From positions 475,182 through 539,181 of the forward strand of contig VXAZ01009653.1 of assembly GCA_013399875.1 (NCBI GenBank): a stretch of DNA of 64,000 nt, written 5' to 3'. Below the pieces are notes generated by a model, which saw nothing but the letters and a program-made list of their open reading frames with translations, ran no database searches and was not told where the DNA came from. Source of the stretch: Gymnorhina tibicen. Its lineage: Eukaryota > Chordata > Aves > Passeriformes > Artamidae. Of the stretch, positions 59,635 through 64,000 are shown piece by piece (positions within the stretch are counted from its first letter, which is position 1; every line of letters starts with the position of its first letter). The translations under genes were made by a program, and so were the position numbers.

Positions 59635-59653
59635 CCTCAGCTCAGCTCAGCTC
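59635..59653. repeat. CTCAG pentanucleotide repeat
   Basis: CTCAGCTCAGCTCAGCTC, followed by CCGGCTGAGCTCCC, which can pair back with it. Confidence 0.85.
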
Positions 59654-61900
59654 CCGGCTGAGCTCCCAGGGGGGCACTCAAATGTCTAAAAAGGGCTGGA
59701 GCTTTTCTCACACTGGATGCATTACTGGGTCTCCCGTCCATCCAGCTTCACATTATCATCAAAACTTCTTAGGATTCAAGACATCTCTTCCTCTTGTCAA
59801 CTTCTGTTGGAATCAGCCATGAGCTTCCAGAGGGACTCTGAAGGTCAGGAGTGGGCAGAGTCAGAGAGACAGGAAGGTGTGGGACAGGGTGGAACCAAAG
59901 GGAGGTGACAGACAGCAAGAGGGGAAGTGGGAAGTTGAGGGCTTTTTAAATTGTTATTTCACCTCAATGTTCTTTTGATTGTAAAATCATTCATTCTTTC
60001 AGTTTGAAAAATAAATCAGTTTACTTAAGTTTCCAGTTCCAAGTTTTGGAGAGAAAAGAGTTTCTTCTTATTTACCTTTCTGAGTACTTTTCTTACCTTT
60101 TACCCTTCTGCTCAATATATGTTTTCATTCTATGCTTAATTTGCAATTCAGTACACTGCTTACTACCCCTTGTACTGATCTTTCAAATTATTTAAGAAAG
60201 TAATTAGATACATTATAATGTCTGGTTGGAATGTGGTGCTTTTCAGTGCTGCTTTATTCCCTACATATCCATCCATAGCTGCAAGTTCAAGTTAAAACCT
60301 TTTCCAGTATTATCTGCAGGAGAACCCCACATCATTAACTCATTTCTTACAGTTTATCAAACTGTCGACATGTGGACATCATTTTGGTCATTCACAGCCT
60401 TGACTGAGAGTAAGTGAATGACAAGAAGTGAGACACCCTCTGAATCTCTGCTTCTGAAGCCAGTGAGCCATCAAACATCTTTCATGGCCCCTCCAGTCTC
60501 CCTAACTAAATTCCATTAAGGTAATACTGCTGCTGCCTGATTAATTCATTTTCCTATCATTTCCCACTGTAGTGTACCACTCTTGCTTTATTCCACCATC
60601 TGAATATTTCAATTTTACATATTTTGCTTCCCTACTGAGTTGCTTCTATAATTTCCCCATCTCTTTTGCTGTACATTGCTTTCATGTTTCCTCCTGCTTC
60701 TCCAGATCTCAGTCTTTTGAATTGTTTCAGTCCCCTCTGCACACGTTCCACTTTTATACTGTGGGATGCTCCCCTTACCCCCCTGCATCTCTCCATTCCA
60801 GGAGATCATGGGCTGACCTGGGGCATGAGCAGCAAAACTAGCAGGAGAAAAGTGAGTGTTCAATGTACCAGGTAACACAGACAACTGAGGGGCTCTGGCA
60901 CACCTGGGGGAGAGGAACTCACTAAAAAATCGTGGCCAACAGTGCAATCCCTTTGTCATCACACACAGCACCTCTCACATGGCTGATGGTAATTCACATT
61001 GTTGGACAGGTTCAGAACAGAGCAGGCTCTGTTTACCTCAGAGACATCAGCCCGGCCACACCTGCCGCTGGCCAGAGCTGGGAACTCAGAGCCATTAGAG
61101 GCAATACAATCATAAACCCCACGAAAACTGGCCACAAATAAATAGCAGGCATAGCAACCCGTCTCTGAAGAGGAAACTGGTGACAGCTCCCTGTGCTGCC
61201 ATTCGCTTTCAAAGTCACAAAAACCCTTTTGAACCTCTTGTATTCCCCTGACTAATGCCATCATTATTTCAACACTGGCTGTTCAGAGTGAAACAGGTGC
61301 TATCTTGTCAAACGAGCCTCTCAGCTTTCATCATCCCGGAGTTCTTCACTGTGTATTGTTAAGCTGACAAGGTTTTGGGTTGCCTGGATACCAGGTCATG
61401 CTGATATAACTGCTAGTGATCTCTGCATAACCAAACTTTGTTGGTGAGGAGCAGGTGAGGGGAGGAACAGAGTGGAAAAGAATTGTTTTATTCCCATGTC
61501 ATCCTCCCAGCAAAAGAAGTTCCATGAGTGTATCTCAGAGGGCCGTGGAGAGAGGGCTGGTGGAATGCTTCCAGCACCTGATTAAAATGATTCACTCCGT
61601 AATAAGCCAGCATTTCTAGTCTCATTTCTAAAAGCTTTTCTTCCTCACTACTTACAACAGTCTGCTAGATTCGCAAATAGAAGGGAGAGATTAATCTGTG
61701 CTAAATTACTTGATGCAGGTTTAAAATTATTCTGGCAGAAAAGTAGAACAAAGTTTGCCCAAGGAAGCAAAGAATGGAGCATCCACCCCCCTCCTCCAGC
61801 TCAGAATGCAGTGATGAAAATACCCCAGGAGCTGCAGCACCATCCAAGTCACAGAAACACTTAAACTCTGTGGAATCAAATTTTTGTTCTGAGTTTTCTT

Positions 61901-61916
61901 TCTCTCTCTCTCTCTC
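61901..61916. repeat. TC microsatellite, 8 units
   Basis: Eight TC units, followed by AGG. On the plus strand this imitates a splice acceptor, but there is no recognisable exon after it. Confidence 0.95.
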
Positions 61917-62564
61917 AGGACAGATGGCTCTCAGAAATAAATGTTTTTCAGCCACATGCTTGCCTAAATTTTCCCAGGAAATTCTTCTGTAAACATGATG
62001 CTTGCAGAAAGATTGTTATAGGAGAGGGTTTGTTTTATGTAAACTGGTTTTTGCTTTTCGTAGCAGTGAAGTTTTATTTACAAGAGATCATTTTCCACGG
62101 AGATGCTGGAGGTTCATCTTGTTCTTGTCCTGGGACAAGAAGGTTTTTGACAGTATTGCCTTAGACAGAAAAGAGCCCAACCTCACCTGCAATTTCCTGC
62201 ACAAAATCTATGACTGAATTCCTTAAAACAACTGAGTTTTTTAAAATGGTTCAGACTTTGAAGACACAAGTTGTAAAACTCCAAACTTCTGAAGCCATAA
62301 ACAAAGCAGGAAATCCATCTTCATCAATGGCAGTTGTTCTCCTGTAGCCAAATGAAAAGGATTTGCCTAAATAATACGCTTTGGCAGCTTACTCAGGCTT
62401 ATCAATTGAAATATTGAAGTTGATTGAAATGCTCCTCAAGCCTTTAATGTTTTAAGCTAATGTTATATGAAAGCCATCATCTATCACATGCAAGTTTAGA
62501 ACCAGGCAGGCTTAGCCAAGTAACAAGTTTTCCTTGGATGATGTCCTGGTGATTTTGGGCAGGC

Positions 62565-62600
62565 AAGGTTTAAAGAAGTAATGAAAAGGTTTAAAGAAGT
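62565..62600 (+). repeat. Direct repeat AAGGTTTAAAGAAGT, two copies
   Basis: Perfect 15-nt copies at 62565-62579 and 62586-62600, separated by six bases. Confidence 0.95.
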
Positions 62601-64000
62601 CTCTTTCAAATGGGGAGAAAGATGTCTAGCCATGCATGTAGTTCATCTAGTCTGTTAATTAATAGGAGTCTTCTCAGTACCTTCAAGACAGTTATTATTA
62701 AATACAGCAATTAAAAATTATGAAGAAATGCTCCTGACCACAACTGGTAAAAAAAAGAGACGCTAAATGGGTGGTTTTAATTTCCAGCCAAGCAAACAAA
62801 ACTTCATTCAGGCTCTGGGTATCATAAGAAAAATAAAATTAAAACAGATACAAAGAGCAGGCCTGTAGGACAGGGGAGGGAGGAAATGAAGGGACAGAAA
62901 AGAAGAAAGAACCCGGTGTGTGGTGGAAAGGACAAACTGAAAATGAAATGACACAACAAATTAGATCAAAAAAGATGTGATTTAACATGAATTAATAGAA
63001 AGAAATCACAAGGAAGTTGGTGGGTTATTTCACAAATCTCAAACCATATTGAATGGATCTCTGTTTAAAAGGCAAGAACTTTGTTCTTACGGCTTCAACA
63101 AAACCTTGCATCGCTGTCATTCAGAAAGAGAAGCCAAAATAGAGACATCTGAGTCAGAGTTCACGTGTGAGCGTATCCCACATCTGACGGAAGGAGTTCA
63201 TTTGACCTCCTCCTCCCATCCCCGCTCTACAGCTGGAAAACTAAAAGCCTACGCAGGGAAAGCAGTGATGATGCAACTTTACAGTGCAGCAGAACATGTT
63301 TTCAGAACTGAAATTAAATGGGGGGAAAAAAAGATGTGAGGAAATGTAACATCAAGTGACTTCCTACCCAAAGCCTTTCGAACTTCTTGAACATGAACCC
63401 GTGGCTCCAAAGCAGAGCCATAAAATTCCCCCAGCCCCTGATGGGCAATGCTAATAGGCATGCAACTTGCAACACTTTTAAACATGTATTTTTAATTTAA
63501 TCCATTACAACCACAAAGGAATAATGTATTAAAGTGATAAGTCTGTACATTCAGTAAATAAATATCAAAGTGAGAGTCATGAAAGCTTTAGGAAAAAAAA
63601 CATACAGTCAGAAAAGAAAAAAAAAAAGAAAGAAAATTAAAGCCCTTGAAGGAATACATCACAGAAAAAAATAAATTGATCTACTAAATTAATTAAGTAA
63701 ATTGATTGTAAAAATTTACTACCCTATGCAGTATAGAATAAATCTCAAGGGAGGTAAGTTAGCAGAATCAATTTGAGCCTTTCAACCATGAGAAACTTGT
63801 AAAGCACCTCATAAACCCTCTCAATAATACCATAGAAGAAAAATAAAAACTTTCCATACATGCTCAATACCTCAAGCAATAATCTACAAAGTACCATCCT
63901 GCACTGCATTTTGCTACATGTTCCGAGCCTGTCCATTTTTATTTAACCCAAAATAAAATATGTGGTTCCTCCAAAGCATATTTATTTAATTATGCTCTCA

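Larger units (their letters stand above)
1..64000 (-). other. SDK1: Internal part of the SDK1 gene (one exon, two partial introns)
   Basis: The whole window is interpreted as part of one gene transcribed on the minus strand, because the only recognisable exon is a Sidekick exon on that strand and nothing indicates a gene boundary. Sidekick proteins are single-pass membrane adhesion molecules with six Ig-like and thirteen fibronectin-III domains that bind homophilically at synapses. Only part of the second Ig-like domain is encoded here. No start exon, stop codon, polyadenylation region or neighbouring gene was recognised. The assignment of flanking DNA to introns is inference from the single exon. 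Other genes nested in the introns are not excluded, but none was seen. Confidence 0.8.
56346..64000. other. Intron sequence, no gene seen
   Basis: Unique AT-rich sequence with small repeats: CTCAG units at 59635-59653, a TC run at 61901-61916 and a 15-nt direct repeat at 62565-62600. 62880-63020 is purine-rich. ORFs of up to 119 codons (58544-58903 +) are unrecognised. The preceding SDK1 exon would be expected at higher coordinates and was not recognised here. Confidence 0.55.

Noticed and set aside
61895..61992. TC run ending in CAGG, like a plus-strand acceptor before an open frame
   Set aside because: A microsatellite explains the pyrimidine tract and the frame has no recognisable domain.
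1..64000. CRISPR arrays, operons, tRNA or rRNA genes, endogenous retroviral LTR pairs
   Set aside because: None seen. No regularly spaced repeats, no cloverleaf or rRNA sequence, and no paired long terminal repeats; the window is eukaryotic intron.

Overview
The window is vertebrate genomic DNA, almost certainly from a bird. It has no bacterial-style gene packing, is AT-rich and CpG-poor, and carries at least eight fragments of chicken-repeat-1 (CR1) LINEs. Several of these keep the diagnostic CR1 3' end (GGTCC.TTCCAACCC followed by an ATTCTATGA- or ATTCTGTGA-like end). There are no mammalian Alu- or L1-type repeats. I cannot name the species.

Only one coding exon can be supported. It lies on the minus strand at 29298-29431 (134 nt) and has a clean AG acceptor and GTGAGT donor. 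Its 44 complete codons encode the C-terminal half of an Ig-like domain whose residues fit Sidekick proteins, and SDK1 better than SDK2. The rest of the window therefore reads as two large SDK1 introns: at least 29.3 kb downstream of the exon (low coordinates) and at least 34.5 kb upstream of it (high coordinates). SDK1 is a homophilic Ig/fibronectin-III cell-adhesion protein of synapses, best known from retinal layer-specific wiring.

Layout. 1-29297 is the downstream intron. It holds CR1 pieces at 1-57, 5977-6120, 12909-13118 and 20167-20235, an ancient MIR-type SINE at 4873-5141, a perfect 15-bp-stem hairpin at 7745-7786, a consensus CRE palindrome at 23447-23454, and several homopolymer runs. 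29298-29431 is the exon. 29432-64000 is the upstream intron. It holds CR1 pieces at 30893-31230, 33052-33119, 45737-45790 and 56252-56345, a CpG-island-like segment at 33714-34110, an AT-rich region with an inverted repeat at 43290-43505, TA microsatellites near 50.4-50.55 kb, and a pair of long opposing ORFs at 49191-49864 of unknown meaning.

The many other ORFs of 60-160 codons look like chance openings in AT-rich intron: none has a recognisable domain, and several run through repeats. I found no convincing undescribed system. The items most worth checking are the CpG-rich intronic segment, the Ig domain that lacks its usual cysteine, the two palindromic AT-rich elements, and the 49-kb ORF pair.
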